NCBI GenBank assembly: GCA_000328365.1
Contig: KB308638.1
Span: 407,167-471,166 of the forward strand
DNA: 64,000 nt
From: Capitella teleta
Lineage: Eukaryota > Annelida > Polychaeta > Capitellidae
Reading direction: 5' to 3'
Shown: positions 47,201 through 60,920 of the stretch, in pieces
Position numbering within the stretch: position 1 is the stretch's first letter
Layout of the letters: each line of letters begins with the position of its first letter
Translations under genes and position numbers: made by a program
The notes under the pieces: model-generated
Told to the model about the DNA's origin: nothing
Databases searched by the model: none
What the model saw: only the letters and a program-made list of their open reading frames with translations

Positions 47201-50200
47201 CTTGCTGCTTCCATCGCGGTCTCTAACTCCTGCTCAGTTTGCGCCTTCTGTTCCTGCACTTGCTCCACTCTGCCTTCTGCTTCACGCTTCAGTTGCTCCA
47301 TTGCTTCAACCGAATCCTGTTCTGTTTTCAGCTTCGCTTCCAACTCCTCATTCCTCCTCTCATGTTCAGAAATCATTCTTTTGAGTTCAATGACCTCTTC
47401 ACCTAATTGACCTTGTAGTTCATCTCCAGCATTGGTAAGCGTTTGCAGCTTGTCAGAGTATATCTTCACTTCCTCCTCCATTTTCTTCTGCATCAAATCT
47501 TTCGCTTCTGCTAAGTTCTCCATTTCGCGCTCATGCGACATTCTCAGAGACTCAGCCTCAGTCATTGCTTGTTCCTGCGTTTCCTGCAACTGCTGACATT
47601 TCGTTTTCAGTTCTCTCTCTAGCAAACCCTTTGCTTTATTCAGTTGCTTTAACTCCTTCTTGAGCGCCTTGAGAGCCTCGAATGTCTTTTTGTGACCACC
47701 TTCTTCATCTTCCAACTTCCCTTGCAGCTTCTCAATCTCGCTCTTTGTCTCAACCGACCTCTGTTCCTCTTCAGCCAATTTCTCTTCCCACTCAGATCTC
47801 TGCTTTTCATGATCTTCATCTAAATTCTTGATCGTGATCTGGAAATCTCCGAATTGCCGCTCACTTTCTGATTTCATTTGTTGATTTTCACTGTTCAATT
47901 GTTCAATATTGCCCTGGAGATTTGCATTTTCCTCTTCGATTCTACTGATGTCTGCTCTGAAGCCTTCCTCCATTTCATCTCTGGCTTTCGTCAATCGCTG
48001 AAGTTCCTCGTTATGAGCTGACAAACTGCTTTGGATCGTATCCCAGTGTTGATCACGTTCATAGATCGCTGCATCTAATTTCTGTCGCTCCACCTCAAGC
48101 AGAGATTCCTTCAAATGTGTTAACTCATCAAATCTTTCCTTCAACAAACTGGATTCATTGGTTAACGTTAGAATCTGCTGGTCTTTCTCAGCGATTGCAG
48201 CATTCTTGGCGTCCATTTCACTTTTCATTGCTTCCTCCAGGGAAGCCAATTCCTCACTGAGTTTTTCTTTATGAACTGTTTCCTCATGCAGCAAATTCAT
48301 CAGCGTCTGTTTCTCATTTTCCAGACTGCTCAGCTGCTCATTCAGATTCATCGCCTGAGCGTCCATATCAGCCTTCAGTTGAGATTTCTGCTGAGCCGTT
48401 GTTTCCAATTCCTGCTTCAGTTTGTTGATCTCCTGACCTAGATTATCCTGCAGTTGGTCACCAGAGTTGCTGAGAGCAGCAATCTTGGCTGCGTTTTCCT
48501 GCATCTCATGGTCTAAGCGAGACTGCACATTATCCCTGGATTCTGTCAGTGCCTGGATATCCAGGTTCAGGTGTTTCTGCATTGTGTCTTTCTCCTCGTG
48601 CAGGGATCCTAGGTCTTGCGTGAGCTGTGCAATTCTCTGCTCACTCAGGGATTGCTCATTCAGCATCTCAGCTTCCCTTGATTCCCCTCTCTCTTTTGCT
48701 TCTCTCAACTCTTCTCGGGTATTTTCAAGGTCACCCTGAAGGACACTGAGCTGCGATGAAATTTCTTCTTTCATAGCTGAGTCCTCCTGCAGTAAATGAA
48801 TTTATAGGTAAATATATTCATCCTGATTGAAGACAATAAAAATTACTTTGTATTTCTTCTGGATTTCATTTCTCGATGACTCGGATTCTTCCAGAAGATT
48901 TCTCAGGGTGATGACCTCTTCTGATTGAGAAGAAACATTCGACAGAAGACGCTCGTTCTCCGCTTGCATTTCAACAATCTACACACACAAAAACAGCATT
49001 GTTAACATCCATAGTTATTCAGCACAATAAATTAAACCTTTTCTTTAAGCTCCCGTGACTCATTTTCAAATGCAATATTCTGCTGCATTTCACACTCAAT
49101 CTTCTCCTTCAATGCTTCGATCTGTTTCTCCATTTCATCCTTTTCAGCGTTATGACCTAAATTCAAAGACTCGTGTCACTCATCCCTCACCAATGCACTA
49201 AGTGAACTCACCCTCTCTGAGTTCCTCCAACTCAGAGATGCGCACCTCCAGCCCCACCTGCGCCTGTCTGCTCTGTTCCCATTGAGCCATGGCCTCCAGC
49301 AGCTCAGCCTTCAGCTGATCAACTTGGCCGTTATCCGCTTTCTGCTCTGATGCTTCCTTTGCCCTTCCTTCCGTATCCTCTAGGCGTAGTTGCAGCTGTC
49401 CCTTCTCAGCCTCCAGCTCAGCGACACGCTTCTCCAGAGCCGTGACTTGTTCAGATGACCCCTGATCCTGCGTTCATAAGAAAAATATACTGTATGCCAG
49501 CCACATCACAGCTAAAATACCAATTACTCCCAAATAAAAATAAAAGACTATCCCGCATGCTACGAAGCACAGGCACTGACCTTTTGGAGATCTTGCACTT
49601 GTTTCTGCAGGGATTTGATTTTGACAGTGGCCATTGCTTTGTACTTGATGAGCTTAGCAGCTTCCTTCGCGTCTTTACCTTTCGCAGCTCCTTCGTCTGC
49701 TTCTTCTTTGCTTTCTAATTCTTGTAGACGTTTATCTTTGCTCATCAAATCCTCTTCTTTGATTTTCAGCTCATTCTGCAGAATTTCCAATGCTTGAACT
49801 TTGCTCGCCAACATATCCTGAGCATCTTGCAGCTGTTCCTGCAGCTGTGGATTGGCAGCTGTTTGCTGGCCCTGTTGAATGACCCTTTGCATGTCGACCT
49901 CCCACTGAGAGATCTGAGCATCTCTGTCAGCAACGTCAGCTCTGAGTTTTTCTGTTTCCTGTTGTAACTGTTGACATCTCTGTTCGGTTTCCTTCAATGC
50001 GTGAACTTTGCGCTGAACTAGATCCTACACAAAAACAACAAAACCAACACCATATATTCACGATTGTACAGTGATCTAAGGGCTAGAGTCCAACCTGCAT
50101 CCCTGCCACCTGCTCCTCAGCTTCCTGCTGCTTGGCTGACAGTTTAGCGATGAGCGATTCGGCCCCTTTCACTCCACCGTCTCGCTCTGCTATCGTCGCT

Positions 50201-51858
50201 TGCAGCAGCTGATAAAGAAAGGAAGTGTGCAAATGCAGATACAATGAAACACACACTGACCTTGATGGCTTTATCTCGGCCACGGATCACTTCGTCTTTT
50301 TCATGCACCGTTTCATAAACGTCCAAGACTTGTTTCTCCTGATCCAACATTTTTTGGTTGAGTTCCAGCAAACGCCTGTCCTTGTAGACCATCTGAGCAT
50401 ACATCTCATCCAAACCGGCCTTCGACCCCTGACCCTCCTCTTGCCCTTCCTCCTTCTCTCCTTCTCTCGACTTCTGTATCTGTTCCATTAACTTGTTTTG
50501 TTGATCCATTTGAATTTGTAAATCCTGACATAAAAACAAATAGTAAAACGTAATAAGCAAAAAACGAGGCATACTTTCACAACGGAATCTCTCTCCTCAA
50601 TAACACGATTTTTCACTTCCAGTTGACGGTTGGCGTTAGCAATGGCAGCCTCCTTATCAGCCAATTCCTTCTCTTTGTTCTGCAGTTTTTTCTTGTAGAG
50701 TTTGACACGAGCGCGAGACGTAGAATCTCCGACTGACGAAGAAGCCTCGGACATTGCTGTGCTTGAGCTCTCGTCAGATGCCACAGAACCCTACAAGTAC
50801 AATGAGAAACAAAATGAGAATAACAAAACTTGGAGTTCAACTAAGAAATTTGCATTCACGGTCACAATGAATTTCGACAGAATGAACATACTGTATCGTC
50901 TTGGTTATACCAATAGTGTGACAGAACATGTCAGTTTCATTGTGTATACACCCCACTCCACAAACATCGCCTTGTAAATGCTCGGGAAGAGCGTCAATGC
51001 TTGGCATTTAATCCTCAAAACAATAGTCTGCATAGGTAGAAGAACCCAAATAGTGTCAGGTGACAGCTCAATGAAAGATTATAGTAAGTCAAACCTTGAT
51101 ATACCTTCAATTGCTATAACAATGGCCCCGCTTAACAGCAGCATTTTGCATGTGACGAATCTATATCCATGTTAAGCACTTCGTTATACTAGAACCCTTG
51201 GTGTCCGACACTGACAGGGCCTCCCCTGTGACAAAACTATGTATTTATACTATTCATAATTACTTGCTTTGTGCTTTGATTGTTAAAGAGAAAAATTGAG
51301 CACTGTGATTGCGCTTTAAAAAAGCTCGGCGCTAGTGGGGGTATACGCGAATTAATCAATACCAGGTTTGAAAAAGATGGAGTGGGGTAACAGATGTTGC
51401 ACTTGGGAATGGGCTTGTAACCGTGACTATACCATGATATCAAAATAAAACAAAAATTATACCTTTTCCAAGACATCAGTTGCAACTCTTTTCGATTCCT
51501 CAAGTTGAGCATTGAGGCTGGCAATCTTTGACTTAGCCTGCAACTTCATTTTGGACATCTTTGCATCCAAAACCTGCAAGGTTACCAAAGTTCATATCTA
51601 TTGACCCAGACGACTCCAATTATGAGAATATAATTGACATACCGCGACTTCCTTGCCTTTGGCGTCTAGCGCCTGGTCCTTCTCCTGCACCATGCTGCGC
51701 AGCTGCATGATCAACTGCTTCTGCTGATCCATTTCCATCTGCACATCTTCTGCGCTGGGACCCCCCTCGAGGGACGGTGGCACCCCTTCTGGATCATCCT
51801 CACCCTCTGCCAGCTGACCAACAGCCGTCTGAGCGATGCTGGACAGTCTTCCCCACAT
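38257..51858 (-). CDS. GOLGB1: Giantin-like golgin, 3,801 residues, 16 exons
   Basis: Giant coiled-coil Golgi tether. Minus-strand exons: 51858-51643, 51573-51463, 50790-50575, 50524-50261, 50208-50095, 50024-49581, 49467-49212, 49156-49038, 48978-48847, 48786-39784 (9,003 nt), 39693-39557, 39418-39395 (24 nt), 39160-39010, 38951-38897, 38823-38769, 38365-38257. Every phase joins. The N-terminus MWGRLSSIAQTAV and the block MSKMKLQAKSKIASLN match vertebrate giantin (MLSRLSGLA, KLKLHAKAKLTSLN). Residues of about 40-3630 are almost continuous Glu/Gln/Lys/Leu heptads. The C-terminus has a basic stretch (TYYHRFRRYLRKG) and one membrane helix (GVRAAIVVYLVCLHLYAIFG) at the very end, as in tail-anchored golgins. 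Assignment as giantin rather than another tail-anchored golgin rests on the two end regions; coiled coil alone would not do. Confidence 0.9.
38494..38559. repeat. 33-bp tandem duplication in a giantin intron
   Basis: CCTGAATATAAAAGATACGA and the next 13 bases are repeated exactly at 38527, and a third partial unit starts at 38560. It lies in the last intron. Confidence 0.9.
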
Positions 51859-52894
51859 AACGATGGAGGACTTGCGTCACAGATTACAAAGATAGCATGC
51901 CCCTGTGAGTGATGACAGGTAAGAACAAAATTGTTCATCGAATAGGCCTAAGAAAAAGAGCTAGACTAATCTTTGATTTTCTTAATGACATCACCCAAAG
52001 CACAAGTACTAAGCACAAATGCATGCAGAGTGATGTCTTATAGTACAATTTTATTTTGTTAAGAGATCGAGTAGGCTTATGCTACACTCAGCACTGCAGT
52101 AAACAAATTCACACAGATCATTGTAAATGAGAGTACATGACAGATTTTATTCCACCTGGGGTGAAAAAAGTGCTCATTTCAAAGGTCTACTGCACCAATA
52201 TGTTTTATTTACACAATTCAAATAACATTATTTATAACAAATATACTTTATTAATTATATTTTTGGTACCGTATTATCATATTATTTTATAATTATAAAT
52301 TTATAATAATTAAAATGATTGCTCAGTAATTCATCTCACAGGCTAACCTGCTAAATCGCTAAGCAACAGCAAGAGATTATGTTGTAACCTGGTAGCATGT
52401 CTACATATGTGAAAGTTTAGACAGGAACGCACTTCCAAGTATTTACAACGATCTCGAAATTCGTTTCAGCCTTCAGCCTCAGGTATTCGGAGACCTTTAA
52501 ATTTGAGCGATAAAAGGGGCTCCAGACGGAAAGGAAGAAGCACCAACCTCTTCAACTGGAGCATCGCATCACCTAATTTGTGTGAAATGTCGATTACAAA
52601 TTAGCACACAACTCAATGTTATGAATTTCGACGGTATTGCTCAAATACTCGGTCAGATTATGGTATTTTTGGGGCAATGCTTGTGATGACGTTTCTACTG
52701 TTTTGGTGACAGATGTCCAGCTGTTCTTCTACGCTGAGTTAACACAACTCTCATAACGCATCTACGTGGCTCAATGTTCGCTCTCTGCTTCTCATCATTA
52801 TCATAACGCACATGTTTGTATACCCATGCAGGGCTTGCGGTCAGTGATCAAACATTTATTTATCAGAATCTATGCTAGGAAACATCACAGTGGG
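51859..52894. other. Upstream region of the giantin-like gene
   Basis: Should contain the promoter and 5' UTR on the minus strand. AT-rich; no TATA box or other motif stands out with certainty. Confidence 0.4.
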
Positions 52895-52940
52895 TTTACG
52901 GGTGACGGAGAATGTCTGGCTTATCATTTGCTTATCATTG
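52885..52940. repeat. Fragment of the 57.8-59.4 kb repeat family
   Basis: TGACGGAGAATGTCTGGCTT and ATCATTTGC match the minus strand of 59010-59050 (TGACGGAGAATGTCCGGCTT, ATCATTTGC), with the preceding CAGTGGGTTTACGG also alignable. Confidence 0.75.
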
Positions 52941-53244
52941 CTATTAGCTGTTCCAACTTATCATGTAACTACTAAAGATAGAGCCCCGTGTATAAAACCT
53001 GCATGGAATCGCGCAACTGACGAGGATAATTAAGGAATTGTACAAAAATATTGTTAATGTATCGCTTGATAATATTGTTGTACCTTTTGGTGTATTTTAC
53101 TGCACAGAGAATAACTGTTTAGAACATAATTAGGTTATCTCGATGTATCATGTTGATTCATGTGTACAGTATCAGCAGCTAGAACCGCAATTCCATCACC
53201 GGTGCACAGGTGCACACAGATCATATACCGGTGCGCAGAAGGGT
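52941..53244. other. Intergenic spacer
   Basis: AT-rich; nothing recognised up to the start of the LINE. Confidence 0.35.
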
Positions 53245-56200
53245 GGCGGGATGGAAAGAGCTAGTAAGCCCGCATAAAGAAACGGCAAGTTTCTGACATA
53301 AATTATGGGTATCTAATGGTCGTCCAAGAATAGGTTGGATTGCTGATGTTCGACATAACACCAGAAGAGAATACAAGCGCATAAGTCGCGAAACCAAGTG
53401 AGTCCACGTGCTGACAAAATGGCTGCGGCAATTAACTCGAATAGGTCCCTTGATTTTTGGTCTGAGGTACGGAAAGTAAATAGCAGGGGCAACGCCTATC
53501 CTAATGTAGTTGATGGTATTGAGGGAGAGGAGGGGATTTGTCAACACTTTAATTAGAAGTAAATATGATGAGCTCTATAATTGTGTCTCATACAGTGGAG
53601 AGGATATGTCATCATTAATTGAAGATGTATCAAGTTCCTGTAACATGTCATGTAAATCTGCTCAATGCTATGTTGATCATTCCGTGTCCGTTAACGATGG
53701 TGTAAACCCTATAAAGAAATTGAAACGTACTAAATCTGACACTAATCCATTGCTCTCATCAGACCATTTTTTGATGGCAGGTCATAAGTTGTCCATGCAT
53801 TTGTCCTTATTAATGTCAATTATGTTTTTACATGCTGATGTGCCCAGTGCAATGTTACACTCTGTTTTAATACCCATACCCAAGAACAGTAGAAAATCCC
53901 CTAATGACGGTAACAATAATTATAGATCTATTGCAATATCAAGTATAATTGGTAAATTACTAGACAATATCATTTTATCAAAGTATTCCCATATTTTGAA
54001 CTCTTCTGAATTACAGTTCGGTTTTTGCGCTGATCATTCAACCAGTCCATGTACTTATGTGTTAGAAGAAGTTATTGAATATTACAAACAGTTAAATACA
54101 CCATATTTTGTTACATTATTAGATGCATCTCGTGCCTTTGACAGTGTCATTTTCGTTAAACTTTTTCGTTTACTTTTAAATCGAGGATTAAGTGCGCTCA
54201 CTGCAAAATTGCTTCTTTCTATGTATATTTCTCAGACCATGTCAGTCCTTTGGTGTTCCTCTGTTTCAGACTATTTTACTTGTTCCAATGGTGTCAAGCA
54301 AGGTGGGGTGCTGTCGGCAGTTTTATTATGTGTATATATGGATGAGCTATTGAGATTGTTGAAAGACACTCAAGTTGGGTGTCATTTCGGGCATCTTTTT
54401 GTTGGCGCTCTGAGTTATGCCGATGACCTCACTCTCATGGCCCCCTCATTGAATGCCTCTCGTAGACTGCTCAATGTGTGTGAATCTTTTTCAAATGCTT
54501 AATTGCGATGTCAAGTTTAATGTGTCCAAAAATTTAAGTCTTGTCTTTAATAGCAAAATCAAATCTTTCCATTTACATATGTACCATGATACAATTCCTC
54601 GTATTTTAAATGCAGTTCACTTAGGCCACCATATCGGTAGAGATGGTCACACATCCAATGTGAATAAAGTTATTAATGATCTGTATATACGAGTAAATCA
54701 TTTGAAATGTAACTTTAATCATTGTTCCTTTGAATGTCTACACCGTTTGTTTAATTCATTCTGCACTTCTTTTTACGGTTGTCCCTTGTGAAATCTGTAT
54801 GCCATAGACAAAATTGCTGTATGCTATCGGAAATGTTTAAGGCACCTTTTTAATTTGCCGTATCGCACTCATTCGCGTTTTATTTCTCTTCTGTTATGTA
54901 AGCCGGACTTTGCTACTCAAATTTTAATACGTTTTGGAAAATTTTGGAAAAAGTGTTGTAATACTGCCCCAGTTGGCCCATCAACTCTTGGATGCATCTA
55001 TCGCAGCCCCTCCTCACATGACCACAAAACCCTACTCACATCAATTTTGGCAGCATGTCAGACTCACCAATCAACCTTCATCAACTACCAAACATGTGCC
55101 TCTCTCTCGACTACGCCCCAAAAATCTCTCCCCTCCATGGCTCTCAGCCCCAGCGCAACAAGCCATAAACGCACGCAATAACGCATGATACCAATGCAAA
55201 GATCTCAGAACTATTGAAAACTTCAAACGCTACGAAACAGTCAGAAACAAAGCCACCACTGCTCTTCGACAAGCCAAGGCAGCCTATGAAACCAAACTTG
55301 TCCACAGAATAAAAAACTCTCCAAAAATTTTCTGGCAATTTATCAATGGCCCTAGACAAATCTCCCCCATTCCTGACCTTGTGAATGATGATAATTCACT
55401 AAACCACCCCTGATCTTGACAAAGCAAACGCTCTCAACCTTCAGTACTCAAAAGTATTTACCAGAAAATCCAACCAGCTCCCTCCTCTTTTCCCCTCCCG
55501 AACCAATCTCACACTAGAAACTATCACTATCACAGAAGAACAAGTGCGCTCCAAACTCCTCTCTATCGATCCATTTAAACCCGCTGGACCCGACAACATC
55601 CACCCCATCGTCCTCAAAGAAAAAGCATCCGAAATTACTCCCATCCTCACGAACTTTTTCAACAAGTACATTCAAGCAGGCACCATCCCATCCCATTGGA
55701 AGTTAGCCCACATAAACCCCAAATACAAAAAAAGGCAACAAGAAAAGCCCTGCCAACTACCGCCCAATCAGTCTTACCTGTGAGACATGCAAAGTCATTG
55801 AAAAAAATAATAAAATCCACCCTCACTGAATACCTGGAATCAAACAACCTCATCCACAACGCCCAACATGGCTTCCGCCCTGCGCTTCCAACTCCTCATT
55901 GCCGTTGACCAGTGGACGACAGCCCTCGACAATGGACTGAACATAGACACCACCTACTTAGATTTTTCAAAGGCATTTGACGTTGTATCACACCCTCTCT
56001 TACTCCATAAACTCTCCTCTTACGGGATATCTGGCAATCTACATAAATGGATCAAAAGCTTTTTATCAAACCGCCAACAGCGAGTCCAGATTTCCTCGAT
56101 CCTCTCAGAATGGACTGACGTAGTCAGCGGTGTCCCCCAAGGGAGTGTACTTGGCCATAAACTCTCCTCCCTTTTCATCAATGACCTTCCTGACTCCTCC

Positions 56201-56287
56201 ATCTGCCCAACCCTCCTCTTTGCTGACGACACAAAATGCTACACCATCGACCCAGACATCTCCACCAACCGACTCCAACAAGACCTT

Positions 56288-56445
56288 TGTCAAAGTAATT
56301 AATGCCCAAGTCGGTTGGTAGATGAGAACTGAATTTTATTCATTGATCTCTGACTTTATATAGCGAAAAGGTGAGACATTCATGAGTGAGATTTACAAGA
56401 TTGATATACATGTATATACAAGACGAGTCATTCAATACTATGACA
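56288..56445 (-). mobile_element. Solo LTR, 158 bp, in LINE B
   Basis: Terminal TGTCA/TGACA gives the TG..CA ends of an LTR. The 5-bp word ACCTT flanks both sides (56283-56287 and 56446-56450), a target duplication of LTR-element size. On the minus strand it has a TATATAAAG box and then AATAAA in the order expected of U3 and R. It leaves no internal sequence, so it is the scar of LTR-LTR recombination. The source family is unknown. Confidence 0.88.
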
Positions 56446-56972
56446 ACCTTGACAAAAACACGACTGGACTAATGACTGGAAAATGAAATTCAACCCTGAC
56501 AAATGCAACACTTTCCATTTTGGAAAAAAAAATCCCAAAATACACTATTCAATCAATAATCAATCCATCAACAACAACACCACAGAAAAACGACCTTGGC
56601 ATCACTATCGACAACAAACTTCACTTTTCAGACCACATTAATAACATCATAAACAAAGCCTCCAGAACACTCAATGCCATCAAACGCAAATTTTGCCATC
56701 TAGACAACGACACTTTCCCCACTCTCTATAAAGCCAAAATTCGCCCCACTCTTGAATATGGCTCCCCTGTCTGGACACCCCATCTAAAAAAACACATCAA
56801 TAATATCGAAAGAATACAAATGAGAGCCACAAAAACACTATACCCAGATTACGTCACCTGCCCTACCCACAACGACTGAAAAAATTCGGACTGCTAACCC
56901 TGACCTACAGGCAACTACGGACCGACCTGATTGAGACATACAAAACCATGAACGGACTGCCAACTCAACACT

Positions 56973-57022
56973 NNNNNNNNNNNNNNNNNNNNNNNNNNNN
57001 NNNNNNNNNNNNNNNNNNNNNN
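56973..57022. other. Assembly gap, 50 N
   Basis: A run of 50 N inside LINE B near its C-terminal coding end; the round number suggests a placeholder of unknown size. Confidence 0.99.
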
Positions 57023-57729
57023 ACTACATTGACCCGAGGACACAGGCACAAATTGAGCAAACAGAGGACAAACACAACTACTTACTCAACTGCCTTACGA
57101 CACCGCATCATAACAGCATGGAACTCCCTCCCAGCAGACACCATCAACTCTCCCACCATTAACATCTTCAAATCTCGCATAAACAAAACTTAGAAACACA
57201 ACCCCCTAAAATTCAACCACACAAACATCTAAAAGTCACTCTCCATCTACATGTAATCCAATAACAAAATAACAACAACTAACCAAGGGTCAAAAAGAGC
57301 TTTGCTCACTATTTCAACCCATCAAGTCAAGTCAAGTCAAGTCAAGCAATAGTAAGAATCGAATTGTAAAATTTTGTACACATTTATCTATTAATAGCTT
57401 TTTAAATGTTGGATCAAATAGCCGTCTATTAATGTCAAAATTACACCTGAATGAAAATAACAACATTTCGAACAATGACATCAAAATTAAACTTTCTGAA
57501 AGCTGGTTCAGCTCCATCGAGATTGAAGACTTAGCTGATATCAGTGCCATAATAGATTTGTTGGGAATGCGGGAGGGTAAAGTTACGGGCCCGCTGGATG
57601 CAGCAGAAGCTGAAGCTCTGTTGTGTTTTACTTGTACATATTGATTATGTAATTGTATCTATTATTTTGTCTTCTTGTTTTGTTTTGTTCTACATACATT
57701 ACTATGTCTTTTTTGACATGCTATAAATA

Positions 57730-59020
<1,291 letters not shown>

Positions 59021-59084
59021 CCGGACATTCTCCGTCAACCGTATCCCCACTATGAACATGCGACCCGTGGATCACTAGTTCCAG

Positions 59085-59397
59085 CCAGCCGCGAACGTCG
59101 CGCAATGTGAACATTCGCCAGCAGCGCGTCGCTCGGATTGAAATTTCGCGCCTTTCATGGAATCAGGCCGGCGTTGTATAAAAAGGTGGAAAAGGATTAT
59201 TGTTAGAAGAGTCAACAACTATTGCCGTGAGATATGATTAGAACGAAGATTTTGTGATGTATTCATGTTGAAATTAGGAGGCTATTAATTGTCATATTAT
59301 TGTTGGTGAAGGGCGAGTTTTCATAGGGATAGGCGAGCTTTATATGACAAACTCTATGCCGCATCTTTATTTGTGCGGTATTAGATAGGCCAAGCAC
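59085..59397. repeat. Dispersed repeat, copy B
   Basis: Aligns with 9030-9367 over its length in the same orientation. It directly follows the right inverted arm of the preceding element and may be that element's outer part. Confidence 0.8.
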
Positions 59398-60880
59398 ATA
59401 TACTATGAACGCCGCTCTACAATCAGATGACAAAAGAGTCAAAAGTCTGACAACAGATCTCGCAAACTTTATTGTGCCCTGTTGCTATAATAATTATAGT
59501 CAGATCGATGTTATACGCATGCATCCTGCTTATAGGCAACATTTCAGAACTAGATGGTTGTTTCAGTGGAACCATTACACAATTGCAAATTTCCAGTGAA
59601 TGTACGGCAGTAAAATTAAGAGTGAATGCAATAAATTCACAAAAAACAAAAAAAAAACAAAAACAAAAACAAAAAAAAACAAAGAAAAAAAAAAGTAATT
59701 TGGCAAGTTGCGTGTCGATTCGATTACTATTTGTTTCTTGTTGTTCTTGATGTAGAGGTTTATTTGTATGTTTTTGTATGTTTTTTTTTTTGTTTTTTTT
59801 GGCATCTATTTCTATACTTAAATTTGCTAGATTTGCTTCTACATAATACAATACATGTATTGTCAGATCGTTTCAACTTATGTGATTAATAAACTGAAAT
59901 GACAAGAGTAACAGCAGGAATGACTTCAAGTTACCAATTTATTGATGTATCATCCTCTGGTCTAATTTTATTTCGTGTAATGTACAATGTATATTTTGTA
60001 GAATTCGCTTCTTCGAAGTTCGTTGCCATGATGCATGATACTAATATGTATACCATAGAATACACATACACGTATATATGGGACAAGGACTTATGAGAGA
60101 ATGTTTATATCCATTAAAGAGCAAACGATTAGGGGCTCAGATGCAGAAGGTGCCACCTGAATGAACGTCGCGCCCGTGTTTTTTCAATGAGCTACCAAGA
60201 GGCAAAATATGTCACGAAAATGATTGTGTTTATTGCTCAATTGCTTCTCATGATCACTACAAAACGCTTCTCAGAAATATTAAGAGAGGAATCGAGAGAG
60301 GAAAAATAAAGATAGAGTTTTGATGTACGGTAATCATTTCCAAGCTATTTAAACAGCCAAACACTGTTCGCACGATTCGTATAGCAACAAATTGGCCAGA
60401 ATGAAGCCGTTTTGAATCTTTCTTCTCCTGGATTCACTGGTCACCGTGAAATCTTGGACATCCGGTAGATCATTTAATTACATTTATTTGTAAATATTTA
60501 GGTTTAAATTTGATCAAATTAAATATATAGACAGCAGGCATACCTGCATACACAATATATGCTTTATAATTTCCATGTGAGCCTACGGTGCTTTTGGTCC
60601 CAATTAAAATGTATATGTGGGTTCTAATTGATACAAGTGGTTGGGAAATCACGGCTATGACTGTTGTCTATAACAATCATCCCACAGGGTTAAGATTTTA
60701 AAGTAGCTGTTAAAATCAACTGTGGCAGTGCTCAAGCTGTACATAGATTTCGCCCTGCTTCACATTGCTCCCGACAATCAAACAAATTTTGCCATATTTC
60801 TGCATATTTTTAATTTTATTTTGCTATACATGTAATATTTAAGTACAGGCATGTCACCAAGTTGTCACCAAGTTAACACC
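59398..60880. other. Intergenic, nothing recognised
   Basis: AT-rich. An A-rich (CAAAA)n tract lies at about 59638-59694. No coding frame with family resemblance. Confidence 0.4.
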
Positions 60881-60920
60881 AAGATACTACAAGATACTAC
60901 AAGATACTACAAGATACTAC
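60881..60920. repeat. Four exact copies of a 10-bp unit
   Basis: AAGATACTAC is repeated four times without mismatch, with the related words CACCAAG/CACCAAGATACT on both sides. Confidence 0.95.

Larger units (their letters stand above)
54963..57347 (+). mobile_element. LINE B, CR1/L2-like, inserted in LINE A; 5' truncated
   Basis: It begins inside the endonuclease-RT linker (LSPPWLSAPAQQAINARN) and continues with ATTALRQAKAAYETKLVHRI, IDPFKPAGPDNIHPIVLKE, the RT core YLDFSKAFDVVSHPLLLHKL, GVPQGSVLG and LLFADDTKCY, then LGITIDNKLHFSDHINNI, PTLEYGSPVW and AWNSLPADTI. The 3' end is the pentanucleotide (TCAAG)5 at 57322-57346, a tail type known from CR1/L2-group elements. Only 0-3 bp of target duplication (AAT) is visible. 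Broken by frame changes, a 50-N gap and a solo LTR. Confidence 0.9.
53245..57644 (+). mobile_element. LINE family A, copy 3, split by another LINE
   Basis: Left part 53245-54962 and right part 57348-57644 belong to one element. The left part has the endonuclease-RT linker (NGRPRIGWIADVRHNTRREY, NRSLDFWSEVRKVN), then LSLLMSIMFLHADVPSAMLH, IPIPKNSRK, LQFGFCADHST, FVTLLDASRAFDS, NGVKQGGVLSAV, the catalytic YADDLTLMAP and CTSFYGCPL. It stops at FWKKCCN. The right part resumes in register (SKNRIVKFCTHLSINS) and runs through DAAEAEALLCFTCTY to a stop, matching the tail of copy 1. The main RT frame (53510-54502) is open; later frame changes and an in-frame stop show decay. Clade not assigned. Confidence 0.88.

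Noticed and set aside
40051-47384. Many plus-strand frames of 60-205 codons (e.g. 40504-41121, 42227-42700, 44779-45207)
   Set aside because: Antisense of the heptad-rich giantin exon; Glu/Gln/Lys codons give Leu/Ser/Phe-rich open frames on the other strand.
60881-60920. CRISPR-like array
   Set aside because: The units are 10 bp and directly abutting without spacers, and this is an animal genome; simple tandem repeat.
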